This document shows, piece by piece, positions 1-9,457 of a DNA stretch of 34,321 nucleotides. The notes beneath the pieces were generated by a model, which did not search any database, was not told the DNA's origin, and saw only the letters and a list, made by a program, of their open reading frames with translations. This DNA is from Macrocybe gigantea. Lineage: Eukaryota; Basidiomycota; Agaricomycetes; Agaricales; Callistosporiaceae. The position numbers and the translations under genes were made by a program. The first letter of the stretch is position 1, and every line of letters starts with the position of its first letter. The stretch is from positions 1 to 34,321 of the forward strand of contig SJRY01000096.1 of NCBI GenBank assembly GCA_011319805.1. The letters are read 5' to 3'.

Positions 1-563
1 CTTCTGTATCTTGATCGTCTGGTGGTTTATTTTGCACGTTTTGGGGCATCTCGAAGACAATTCTCCTGTCCTCCATTTGATTGTTGGGTTGTGGTAGACA
101 AGCCAGTCATGTCCTAGTAGCATGTCGGTTTTTCCGATATCGAGTACGATGGCTTCCATATGCTCCTTGTGTCCTTTAATGTCAATGTGGACCTCGCTAC
201 TCGGTCTGCTGTTTTCTGACGATTGGGTGATCCGTCTGCATTTATGATGGGAATCTTCTTGATTCGTCGTGTCTTCAGTCCTTTTTGCTACTATCGCGGT
301 GTTGATGCAGGTCCTATCCGCTCCGCTATCGACTTCTGGTGTTATCGTTGCGATTCCTTTTCGTGTTCGTATCCTCGCTGGTACTGCGAGCTCTTTCCTC
401 TTTGGTGTTGTCCCTTGGATGGTTTTTCTTGGTGCTTCAGATCGCTTGGCAGGATGGTGTATTTCAGAGTATGGGATGATCTACATCCGGTATCGAAGCG
501 AGTCTGTTTCAGTTGTATGGGTCGCGATTTAGCACCTCCTAGTCGGACCCTTCGGCAAAACCC
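1..563 (-). pseudogene. Gypsy copy A pol, protease part, truncated by window edge
   Basis: The start of pol, read after a -1 shift at the AAAACCC complement (557-563). It encodes the retropepsin-like aspartic protease region (D-S-G-A active site, about 310-340 on the minus strand) and the LGHDWL motif. Several single- or double-base deletions relative to C (near 50, 80, 190, 275, 405-415 and 451) scramble the frame. Because C and the older B keep the frame here, the breaks look recent or technical. RT and later domains lie outside the window. Confidence 0.8.
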
Positions 564-1679
564 TCTTTGTCAGAGCTTTCTTCATCCTTGTCTTCTTCGT
601 CCTCTCCTTCTTCTTCTTTCACTTCTCTGACCCGGGATTTTCCTTTCTTCTTCTTCTTGCAGTTTCGTGCATAGTGTCCCTTTAAGCCACAGTTGAAACA
701 TGTGACATTTGCTGCTCCTTTTCGTGGTTCCGGGCAGTTTCGTGAGATGTGTCCTGGTTTATTGCAGTTGAAGCAGTTGTTGCTTCGTACTTTGTCGACT
801 TCCATGGCCTGTCCTGCTCCTCGGCTTGGATTTCCGGCCTTGCGCTGATTGCTTGTGAATTCTCCTCTCATCACATTTCTGTGTTCATCGATGTTTCGTC
901 CAATCGCTCGAACTGTCTTGATATATTCATCTCCATCTGTTGGAAGTGTGGAGATTGAGTGTACGGCTTCTGCTGTCCTTCGGTTTAAGCTCTTCTCGAG
1001 TAGGAAACGAGGGGCTGTTCCTGTCATTCCTGCTTTCCCTGCGAGGTCTACGAATTCATCCAGAAATTCGTCGATGGGTCGGTTTCCCTGTCTGATGTTG
1101 AATAGTTTGCTTCCTGCTTGTGATGGCGACATGACATTGCTGAATCGTGTCTCTATCTCGGTTATGAAGTCGGCCCATGTGCTTTGGTTTGTAGTGGTGT
1201 CGATCTTCTTTGATGCCCAATGGGCTCCGGGTCCGTCGGTCATTCTAGACAGGACCGCTCCAATCTTCTGTGTATCCGTGAGGTCCCATGTGCGGTTATG
1301 TAGAGTTTCATTTTCTCCACCAAATATCGAAGGACGTTCGATCTCCTGTAAAGGATTTCGGGTCGGCGATGATTCCCTTGTATTCTGTCGTCATCCTTTG
1401 GGGGTTTTCTTCGTCGTTCTCTTGGTCTTGGTCTTCCTGTTCCTGGATCTGTTGTTCTTGGGTCTGCTGTGCTTGTACTTGGGCTTGCTGTTCTTGGAGC
1501 TGTTTCTGTCTTCGCTCCTCTCTCTGTTCTTTCCAGTAGTCTAGGTCGACTCCTGCGATTCTACAAGCTTGTTCAAAATCGGCCCACTCTGTGGCGGTTG
1601 GTCCGGTTGTCTTTGGTAGTCCTTTTCGCTCCCTCCACCGATAGTATTCGTCCCAGTCGCTGTTGCTTACTTTCGCCAC
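539..1679 (-). pseudogene. Gypsy copy A gag (capsid and nucleocapsid), one frameshift
   Basis: Gag forms the virus-like particle and binds element RNA. The conserved frame starts at GTG (1677-1679) in a CACCACC-GTG-G context, not ATG; the first ATG lies about 95 codons in, at RMTTEYKG. Order: a basic N-terminal region, a Gln-rich segment (KQLQEQQAQVQAQQ), a retrotransposon-gag core (IWWRKMKL ... [12 protein letters not shown]), two CCHC knuckles ([14 protein letters not shown] and [14 protein letters not shown]), a basic Lys run and an acidic tail ending in TAG at 539-541. One base is missing near 1312 compared with B and C, breaking the frame after DIWWRK; this may be an assembly error. The tail overlaps pol. 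Confidence 0.85.
557..563 (-). other. -1 ribosomal frameshift heptamer GGGTTTT (copy A)
   Basis: On the minus strand the heptamer reads G GGT TTT in the gag frame, matching the X XXY YYZ rule, 15 nt before the gag stop and inside the gag/pol overlap. The same heptamer occurs at the same place in B and C. Confidence 0.65.
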
Positions 1680-1697
1680 GGTGGTGCGATTCTCTCC

Positions 1698-2294
1698 TTA
1701 TGCAGTGCTTCGGCGGATTGGTCCTCTGAAGGGATTCGGTGGTTTCGTTCCTGTGTGTCCTTGACTCTGGTGTCGTTCTCGTTGGTTCTGTCGTATGCTC
1801 TGTGCGTCGTGCCCTCTCTGTATCAGTATGTCTTCCTCCTGTGTTCGGCGATTATAGTTCTCGATCTGTTGTCGCCTAAAATCTTGGGCTTGTGTTCGTT
1901 CTTCTCTCGTTTTCTTGCGGATGGGTTCGTCCTCTTCTTCGGCAAGAAGATTCTGGTCTGACCACAGCTCTTCTGGGCTTATCCCGTATTCTCCCTCTAG
2001 GAAGAGTTCTGCAATGAGTTGTGCTGCTCCTTCGCTGAGGATCTCAGCGGGCTCGTCTGTGGTGGTGAAGGCAAACTCTCTCAGAAATGCCTGTTCTTCG
2101 TCGTCGCTACTTGGTGTAGGTGTGCGCTCTCTCTTTCGTTTGTTTGGATTGCTAGTGTCTCTGCGGGTGGCGTGGACTGTCTCTGCGAATGGCGTGGACT
2201 GCAATGTCTGGTCTACTTCTCTGAGCCAAGTGCTCTCGTCGCTCGTGCTAGTGCTCGCTGGGTCGGCGACCGCTTGTCGTCGAATGTTGATCAA
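1698..2294 (-). CDS. Gypsy copy A ORF0, unknown function, no ATG
   Basis: An open frame of about 198 codons between the primer site and gag, with 2294 marking a TTG codon because no ATG exists anywhere in it. The predicted product is highly charged and looks disordered: a Ser/Thr-rich start, a KRKRER basic patch near residue 55, acidic stretches, then an Arg/Gln/Glu-rich C-terminal half likely to form coiled coil. It ends at TAA (1698-1700), and gag follows in the same frame six codons later. I do not recognise the family. Translation could use a near-cognate start, or the frame may be leader sequence. C carries the same frame with two 1-nt deletions. Confidence 0.5.
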   Translation of the reverse strand: MINIRRQAVADPASTSTSDESTWLREVDQTLQSTPFAETVHATRRDTSNPNKRKRERTPTPSSDDEEQAFLREFAFTTTDEPAEILSEGAAQLIAELFLEGEYGISPEELWSDQNLLAEEEDEPIRKKTREERTQAQDFRRQQIENYNRRTQEEDILIQRGHDAQSIRQNQRERHQSQGHTGTKPPNPFRGPIRRSTA

Positions 2295-2347
2295 GTCTTT
2301 GATAAAGCGTGACGTGGTGTGTGTGTGAGTCTGAGCGAGTCTCGACG

Positions 2348-2358
2348 AGGCTTAATAT
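2348..2358 (-). other. Self-priming primer-binding site, copy A
   Basis: In element orientation the 11 bases ATATTAAGCCT start 2 nt after the 5' LTR. They are the exact complement of AGGCTTAATAT in the LTR (2436-2446 on the plus strand), about 33 nt downstream of the TATA box, where the transcript should begin. This is the arrangement of Tf1/sushi elements, which prime reverse transcription with the folded-back 5' end of their own mRNA. No tRNA 3' end match was recognised here. Confidence 0.7.
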
Positions 2359-2360
2359 CT

Positions 2361-2680
2361 TGTTAGGCTAGACGAATCTCAGAAGGACTCGGGCAGACTA
2401 AGTGCGAGAGTGGTCTTGAGATGATGGCAAAAGGAATATTAAGCCTAGCGTTACTGGTACATCTGGGAGTCCTTATATACACTACAGTACTCGAGCACGG
2501 ACCATGGGCTGCGCAATGCTGTGGACTGCGGATGAGTAAGACTGGAAGGAGATGACTCAGGATGACTAGGGAAGTGAGATGACTCGATGGCTGCGCGCTG
2601 CGCAGCATGATGGGGGAGATAAGGGATGTGGGAAAGATAAGATAAGAAAATGAATAGTCCTTTGGGCGGCGTCTGTAACA
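2361..2680 (-). repeat. 5' LTR of gypsy copy A (320 bp)
   Basis: In element orientation it begins TGTTACAGACG and ends CTAGCCTAACA, so the ends are TGTTA...TAACA. It is 320 bp, the same as the four other family LTRs here. It holds a TATATAAGG box, two AGATAAG/GATAAG motifs, a TGACTCA motif and a GC-rich palindrome near 2585-2605. It matches the solo LTR at 12175-12494 except at one base, and differs from the LTR pair of copy C at several sites, so two LTR subtypes are present. Confidence 0.95.
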
Positions 2681-2927
2681 GAACCCATCTGCAAGAAAAC
2701 AAGAGAAGAATGAACACAAGCCCAAGACTTTAGGCAACAACAGATCGAGAACTATAATCACCAAACACAGGAGAAAGACATACTGATACAGAAAGGGCAC
2801 GATGCACAGAGCATACAACAGAACCAACGAGAACGACACCAGAGTCAAGGACACACAGGAACGAAACTGCCGAACCCTTCAGAGGACCAATCTGCCAAAG
2901 CACTGCATAAGGAAAGAATCGCACCAC
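2681..2927 (+). pseudogene. Gypsy copy B ORF0 remnant
   Basis: About 75 codons from the C-terminal half of ORF0, entering mid-frame at the junction with copy A. Near 2875 it has one base fewer than A and C (AACCCTTC against AATCCCTTC), which moves the reading out of the gag frame. The in-frame TAA just upstream of gag in A and C is present as sequence (GCATAAGG, 2905-2912). Confidence 0.6.
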
Positions 2928-2928
2928 C

Positions 2929-4071
2929 GTGGCGAAAGTAAGCAACAGCAACTGGGACGAATACTATCAGTGGAGGGAGCGAAAAGGATTACCAAAGACA
3001 AACGGACCGACCGCTGCAGAGTGGGCTGATTTCGAACAAGCTTGTAGAATTGCAGGAGTTGACCTAGACTACTGGAAAGAACAGAGAGAGGAGCGAAGAC
3101 AGAAACAGCTCCAAGAACAGCAAGCCCAAGTACAAGCACAGCAGACCCAAGAACAACAGATCCAGGAACAGGAAAACCAAGACCAAGAGAACGACGAAGA
3201 AACCCCCCAAAGGATGACAACAGAATACAAGGGAATCATCACTAATCCGAAATCCTTTACAGGAGATCGAACGTCCTTTGATATTTGGTGGAGGAAGATG
3301 AAACTTTACATAACCGCACATGGAGACCTCATGGATACACAGAAGATTAGAGCAGTCCTGTCTAGAATGACTGACGGACCCAGAGCCCACTGGGTGTCAA
3401 AGAAGATCGACACCACTACCAACCAAAGCACATGGGCCAACTTCATAACCAAGACAGAGACACGATTCAGCAACATCATATCGCCATCACAAGCAGGAAG
3501 CAAACTATTCAACATTAGACAGGGAAACCGACCCATCGACGAATTTCTGGATGAATTTGTAGACCTCGCAGGGAAAGCAGGAATGACAGGAACAGCCCCT
3601 TGTTTCCTACTTGAGAAGAGCTTAAACCGAAGGACAGCAGAAGCCGTACACTCGATCTCCACACTTCCAACAGATAGAGATGAATATATCAAGACAGTTT
3701 GAGCGATTGGATGAAACATCGATGAATACAGAAATGTGATGAGAGGAGAATTCACAAGCAATCAGCGCAAGGCCGGAAATCCAAGCTGAGGAGCAGGACA
3801 GGCCATGGAAGTTGACAAAGTACGAAGCAACAACTGCTTCAACTGCAACAAACCAGGACACCTCTCACGAAACTGCCCGGAACCATGAAAAGGAGCAGCA
3901 AATGTCACATGTTTCAATTGTGGCTTAAAGGGACACTATGCACGGAACTGCAAGAAGAAGAAGAAAGGAAAATCCCAGGTCAGAGAAGTGAAAGAAGAAG
4001 AAGGAGAGGATGAAGAAGACAAGGATGAAGAAAGCTCTGACAAAGAGGGTTTTGCCGAAGGGTCCAACTAA
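2929..4071 (+). pseudogene. Gypsy copy B gag, broken by CpG-derived stops
   Basis: Structural protein of the retrotransposon particle. It runs in a single frame from the conserved GTG (2929) to TAA (4069-4071), about 380 codons, so it has no frameshift. Domains: Gln-rich segment at residues 60-85, gag core at about 100-240, and two CCHC knuckles encoded near 3835-3955. TGA codons at 3703, 3787 and 3886 replace CGA of copies A and C. Neighbouring changes such as GGATGAAAC for GGACGAAAC are also CpG transitions. The tail overlaps pol by about 30 nt. Confidence 0.85.
4047..4053 (+). other. -1 ribosomal frameshift heptamer GGGTTTT (copy B)
   Basis: In the gag frame (GAG GGT TTT GCC) the seven bases fit the X XXY YYZ slippery rule, and pol is open in the -1 frame from 4041. 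A GGGTC shortly downstream could pair with GACCC near 4087 to form a weak stem. The yeast L-A virus uses the related GGGTTTA. Confidence 0.65.
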
Positions 4072-7000
4072 GAGGTGCTAAATCGCGACCCATACAACTG
4101 AAACAGACTCGCTTCGATACCGGATGTAGATCATCCCATACTCTGAAATACACCATTCCCACCAAGCGATCTGAAGCACCAAGGAAAACCATCCAAGGGG
4201 ACAAACTACCAAAGAGGAAAGAACTCGCAGTACCAGTAAGGATATGAACGTGAAAAGAAATCACAACGATAACACCGGAAGTCGATAGCGGAGCGGATAG
4301 AACCTGCATCAACACCGCGATAGTAGCGAAAACAGGACTGAAGACACAATGAATCAAGAAGATTCCCATTATAAATGCAGATGGATTACCCAACCACCAG
4401 AAAACAGCAGACTGAGTAGCGGAGGTCCACATCGACATTAAAGGACACAAGGAGCACATGGAAGCCATCGTACTTGACATCGGAAAAACTGACATGCTAC
4501 TAGGACATGACTGGCTTGTCTACCACAACCCAACAATCAAATGGAGGACAGGAGAAATTGTCTTTGACAGATGCCCTAAAACGTGCAAAATAAACCACCA
4601 GATGATTAAGATACAGAAGGTGGCCGAATCAGCGAAAACCACAGCCAGCGACAAGACAGGAATCCAGATACCCCCATATCTGATCAGATTCAAACACCTC
4701 TTCAAGGAGAAGAACTTTGATCACTTACCAGACCACAAAGAATGGGACCATGAAATAAACTTAACGAAGGATGCACCCAAAATGATACCGAGCAAGGTTT
4801 ATCCGATGACACAGAAAGAACTAGAGGAACTAGATGCCTTCGTCGAAGAAGGATTATGAACAGGAAAAATACACCCATCAAAATCGCCTTATGCAGCACC
4901 CTGCTTCTTTCGCAACAAGAAGGATGGAAGCAAACGACTCATCCAAGACTACCGGGAGATAAACAAATATATGGTCAAGGACAAGTTCCCACTACCACGC
5001 ATCAGCGAGCTCCTTGACATATTACAAGGAGCAAAGTACTTTAGCAAGATCGATATTATCTGGGGATACAATAACGTGTGCATCTGGAAAGGGGACGAAT
5101 GGAAGGCAGCCTTCCTAACAGCAAGAGGACTCTTTGAACCGACAGTCATGTATTTTGGGCAGTGCAACGCACCAGGCACTTTTAGCTGAATGATGGCCAG
5201 CCTTTTCCAAGACCAAATACGAAGAAGAGTGTGCATAATCTATATGGACGACATCATAATCATCGGACGAACACGAGAGGAACTCCAAAAGAACACCATA
5301 GAAGTCATGGAAATACTAAACAAGAACGACCTGTTCATCAAAGGACCAAAATGCGTCTGGGAATCATCAAAAGTCCCAGTACTAGGATACATCGTAGGAG
5401 AAGGGAAGGTAGAAATGGAACCAGAAAAGATCACAGCCATACAATCCTGGCCAACCCCAAAGACGAAGAAAGAACTACAAAAGTTCTTGGGATTCATGAA
5501 CTTTTACCGATGATTCATCAAGGGATATGCAAAGGTCGCTAAACCCCTGACGGAGTTGACTGGAAACAAAGCATTCCAGTGGACAGACAAGCAACAGGAT
5601 GCCTTCAAAGAGCTGATCCGACATATAACCTCAGCACCCATTCTAGCACTACCACAAACAGAAGGAAAATTCCGAGTCGAAACGGACGCCTCAGGATATG
5701 CCATTGGAGCGGTACTATCACAACAGCAGAAAGGACTATGGCATCTGATCGCATTTATTTCGAGATGCATGACCCCAGCGGAACAGAACTACGAAATCTA
5801 TGACAAGGAACTTCTTGCGATAATGGTCACACTAAAGACATGGAGACAATACCTCCTCGAAGCTCAAGAGAAGTTCGAAATATTGACGGATCACAAAAAC
5901 CTATCATACTTCCGGAAGCCACAGTGACTCAATTCGAGACAGATTGGCTGGTACCTGAAATTACAGGAATATGACTACGAACTATGACATGTACCAGGAA
6001 AGGTGAATGGAAAAGCAGATGTCCTGTCACGGATGGCAGGATATGAAGAAAACCTAGCAGAGAAGGACGACATACAAATGATCAAAGAGGCAGCATTCAT
6101 TTGACATCTGGAAGAGAATAATGAATGAGACTTCGAATTTATGATGTTCGAGGATGAACACCCACGGAAAGAAGAAGCAGAAAATAATGAAACAATACAA
6201 ACAAGAGGAATCACGATGATTGAATCTTCAAGGATAGAACAAATTTGACAATGCACATGAAGGGAGACGATTGTAACAACAGGACTGAAGGAAAAACCAC
6301 ACTGGTTTACAGAAGACGACCACATCGTATACGTAGGAGGAAAAATCTACGTTCCTCCAGACAACAAACTGAAGGAAAACATCATATTTGAACACCACGA
6401 CACACCTATCGGAGGACACCCAGGGCAATACTGCATGCACGAGCTCATAAGCCGCACCTATTGGTGGCCATCAATGCTAACGGACATCAAGAAGTATGTC
6501 AATGGATGCGAAACATGTCAGCAAAACAAAATCATCCGACAAAAGAAACACGCACCCCTGCATCCGCACGAAGTCCCACAGCAACCATGGGAAGATATCG
6601 GAGTAGATCTCATAGGACCGCTACCCAGCTCGAATGGCTTTAATGCTATCACCACAGTCACAGACCGCCTGACCAAGATGATCCACCTAGTTCCCACAAA
6701 GACCGAACTCACAGCAGAAGGTCTTGCATGACTATACTGAGACAACATGTGGCAGCTTCATGGAATCCCACAAAAGATCATCAGTGATCGAGGACCCCAG
6801 TTCGCAGCACGATTCATGACAGCACTTCTAAAATTACTCGGAACAAAGCAAAATCTATCAATGGCCTATCACCCACAGATAGATGGACAGGTGGAGCAAT
6901 CCCACCAAGAAACGGAAGCCTTCCTCAGAAGCTTCACAAACAACTTACAGGACGATTGGGCAGAATGGATAGCAATCGCAGAGTACCAATACAATGACAA

Positions 7001-7697
7001 AGCACACCAGGGAACGAAGGAGACACCATTCTACCTCAACTATGGAATGCACCTCTGGAAGGGAGAGCCACAGATGACAGAAGGGAATAACCCCGCAGCA
7101 AAAGACTTCGTCAAAAGAATGAACCAAATACGAAAGGAAGCAAATGCTGTGCTGCAATATGCACAAACACGAGCCAAAGACAATTACGATGTGAGACGAA
7201 AACCGGCCCGTGAATACAAGAAAGGGGATAGAGTATGGCTAGAAGCTACCAATATCACAGTCAATTGACCATCAAAGAAGTTATCGGCACTCCGATACGG
7301 ACCGTTCAAGGTGGTTGAAAAGAAAGGAGCCTCAGCATATCACCTGGAACTCCCAGCATCATGGCAGCTGATACACCCCGTGTTCAATGAAACACTGCTC
7401 ATGCCTTACAAAGGACCCCATTTCAAGATACAAGAGCGACCATCACCACCACTCCCTGAAATCATAAATGATGAAGAAGAGTACAAGATAGAAGAGATCC
7501 TAAAAAGGAAGAAACAAGGGAGGGGGACACTATTCCTGGTCAAATAGAAAGGATACAGATATGAAGAAAACACATGGATCAAAGAGAAGGAACTGGGGAA
7601 TGCGCAGCAAGCTCTAGACCACTTCCTAAAGAAGATCATGAACCAGGATAAAAGGATCATGACAAGAGGGAAGAAGACCAAAAATCACACTTCATGA
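4047..7697 (+). pseudogene. Gypsy copy B pol: protease-RT-RNase H-integrase-chromodomain
   Basis: Replication polyprotein of a chromovirus, in one frame but carrying about 16 TGA stops and one TAG. Order: protease D-S-G-A near 4282 and LGHDWL near 4500; reverse transcriptase with the catalytic YMDD intact at 5241-5252; RNase H (TDASG near 5680, TDHKNL near 5890); integrase with the HHCC zinc region (near 6400-6525), D in GVDLIG (6600), D in SDRGPQF (6785) and E in the following helix; chromodomain near 7470-7630 (EEILKRKKQGRGTLFLVK). TGA codons fall at 4254, 4260, 4857, 5187, 5511, 5925, 6102, 6246, 6729 and 7266, among others. The stop at 7695-7697 overlaps the ATG of ORF3. Confidence 0.88.
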
Positions 7698-8058
7698 CCA
7701 CCAACGCCCCCATCAGCATTGATAGCAGCGATGACAGCCGCGCACCTACCCCAACCACCCAAACGACCATGAGAATCTAGCAAGGATTCTCAATGGCAGC
7801 GACTACATGAACCCCCTCGCCATCACACTTGGCGCGTATATGCGCTATGTTATGACCATCCGCACACACCTCTGGACTGGGTGAACCCCTGATGGGACTG
7901 GTCCCACTGCAGCTGAATGTATCGCGCTTTGCGAGGCGATGGAAATGCTTCGCACAGAAAACCGGCAACTTAAACTCCTCGCCACCACACTTCATCACAT
8001 CCATGCCTATAATGAAGAGCTCATTCATACATGGGCCCCACGTGCTGCGACTGCCTGA
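7694..8058 (+). pseudogene. Gypsy copy B ORF3, unknown function, decayed
   Basis: A small ORF after pol whose ATG (7694-7696) overlaps the pol TGA as ATGA. It matches ORF3 of copy C in length and sequence, including PLAITLGAYMRYVM and EAMEMLRTENR, and ends with TGA at 8056-8058. In B one C is missing from a C run near 7747, and a TGA at 7881 sits where C has AGA. The C-terminal half is Leu/Glu-rich and could form a coiled coil. I recognise no known family. Its persistence in two diverged copies suggests a real third gene and not 3' UTR. Confidence 0.55.
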
Positions 8059-8115
8059 GAGACCAACACTGGATAGGGACAGCTGGACTAAGGTTTTTCA
8101 CAAGGATGCAAATCT

Positions 8116-8128
8116 ACAGAGAGGGTGA
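8116..8128 (+). other. Polypurine tract, copy B
   Basis: The purine-rich ACAGAGAGGGTGA directly precedes the TGTTACAG start of the 3' LTR, as needed to prime plus-strand DNA synthesis. Copy C has AAAGAGAGGGTGA at the same place. Confidence 0.75.
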
Positions 8129-8448
8129 TGTTACAGACATCACCCAAAGGACCATTCATTTTCTTATCTTATCTTTCCTACATCCCTTATCTCCCCCATC
8201 ATGCTGCACAGCGCACAGCCATCGAGTCATCCCACTTCCCTAGTCATCCTGAGTCATCTCCTTCCAGTCTTACTCATCCGCAGTCCACAGCATTGCGCAG
8301 CCCATGGTCTGTGCTCGAGTACTATAATGTATATAAGGACTCCCAGATGTACCAGTAGCGCTAGGCTTAATATTCCTTTTGCCATCATCTCAAGACCACT
8401 CTCGCACTTAGTCTGCCTGAGTCCTTCTGAGATTCGTCTAGCCTAACA
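8129..8448 (+). repeat. 3' LTR of gypsy copy B (320 bp)
   Basis: TGTTACAGAC...CTAGCCTAACA, 320 bp, with TATATAAGG near 8330. It is more diverged from the A and C LTRs than they are from each other, with several changes at CpG sites (for example ACATCACCC where A has ACGCCGCCC). Confidence 0.95.
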
Positions 8449-9261
8449 CAAATGTTTAGCACCATGTGGGGGGGTTCCCATGCAGCAATAGGCAATCGGA
8501 GTGCCTGGAAGAAATTAATATAAGATAGTTCCATAATGTATTACACCTTTTCCTCCATATTTAGTGTTTTTCATGTTCCCTCCTTTTTGACATCTTAAAC
8601 TCACATTTTTTCTTTTTTCCAATCTGCATGCTTATTGGGACTTGAAAAAAAATTTGAAAAAAGTTCCATACTGTGAAAAATAAAGATTAATATGCATAGA
8701 TTTCAGAAATAGCTTTACAAGTCTGGCAAGCATCACGACGAATAACTATGGCTATGTCGAGAGATAGACTCAGTTAAGCTAAATTTAAGGTTACCTCAAA
8801 TTCAGTCAGCCTCATAATAGGCATATGTATTATTTCATGCTTTTATTCCATCAAAAATGGATTCAGGGGGTCAAATAACATTAGGATGAATCCACAAAGA
8901 CACCACGAACTGATGATATCACTGGGAGCAGGAGTGCATCCCGATATGGTAGCTCATGTCAATATGATCAAATACACATTTCTAGGGCAGGACCAGACTT
9001 TTCGATGCAGCACTTGATCACTGCTCAACATAGGAATTATAGAACTGTATAGATACATTGTATATGACCTTACAACATGTCTGGGAGTGATACTTTGAGT
9101 GGGGCATCTATCTATCTCGTGCAAAACTTGAAATGGCCAGGTACCCAGTGTGGCCAGGTTCCTGATCTCCCACAGTATCAGATGAAATCTCACCAAGCAT
9201 CATTCTAGTATCAATATATACATCAATTACTTCATTTCTCTAAATTTTCCAAGGGGGGAAA
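8449..9261. other. Intergenic stretch, no gene recognised
   Basis: About 810 bp of comparatively AT-rich sequence between gypsy copy B and the hairpin-ended element. Short open frames (for example 80 codons on the minus strand at 8954-9196) have no recognisable motif. I see no RNA gene, repeat array or transposon end here. Confidence 0.6.
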
Positions 9262-9393
9262 CCTAGTCTCGTACCCATCCGTTTTAGGACGAGTTTTGGC
9301 ATTGGAGTCCGAAAAGTTGTTCAACTTTTGCGACGCAAACTCGTCTAGAACGTCTGGTGCATTTGGGCCCTTGATCTACATATCCTGTCACAG
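9262..9393 (+). repeat. Left inverted terminal repeat with internal hairpin
   Basis: Left arm of the element. It contains nested palindromes: GACGAGTTT (9288-9296) pairs with AAACTCGTC (9337-9345), enclosing AAAAGTTG/CAACTTTT (9312-9329). Confidence 0.6.
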
Positions 9394-9457
9394 CAGTGAC
9401 ATCACGATGTTTATATAATACTGCATCTCTTATCTTATCATATGGATTTCGCTTTCT

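Larger units (their letters stand above)
1..2680 (-). mobile_element. Ty3/gypsy chromovirus, copy A (5' part only)
   Basis: Minus-strand LTR retrotransposon whose 5' LTR is at 2361-2680 and whose body runs left off the window through ORF0, gag and the protease end of pol. It is nearly identical to copy C (11497-18336) over the shared 2.7 kb, and C without its solo LTR is about 6.5 kb, so some 3.8 kb of A should lie left of base 1. It abuts truncated copy B with no spacer, which suggests that A inserted into B; the expected 5-bp duplication would be GAACC (2681-2685), repeated at A's unseen far end. Compared with C, A lacks several single bases, mostly in short runs between 50 and 440. Confidence 0.95.
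2681..8448 (+). mobile_element. Ty3/gypsy chromovirus, copy B, 5'-truncated and CpG-decayed
   Basis: Plus-strand copy of the same family. It begins inside ORF0 exactly where copy A's LTR ends, so its LTR and ~430 bp of leader are missing or lie left of A. It keeps the end of ORF0, gag, pol, ORF3, the polypurine tract and the 3' LTR (8129-8448). Gag and pol stay in register with almost no length changes but contain about 18 TGA stops, nearly all at positions that are CGA in A or C. Such CpG transitions are expected from deamination of methylated repeats, so B looks old or heavily methylated. The right flank is CAAAT; its duplicate cannot be checked. Confidence 0.93.

Noticed and set aside
849..1544. 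Antisense open frame of 231 codons over gypsy gag (and equivalents in B and C)
   Set aside because: It mirrors the gag coding frame and has no recognisable domain; the gag strand has CCHC knuckles.
2363..2854. Long Ser/Leu/Pro-rich open frames across the gypsy LTRs (also near 8201, 11499, 12162 and 18019)
   Set aside because: They recur in every LTR because the LTR is low in stops on that strand, contain no domain, and are better explained as LTR sequence.
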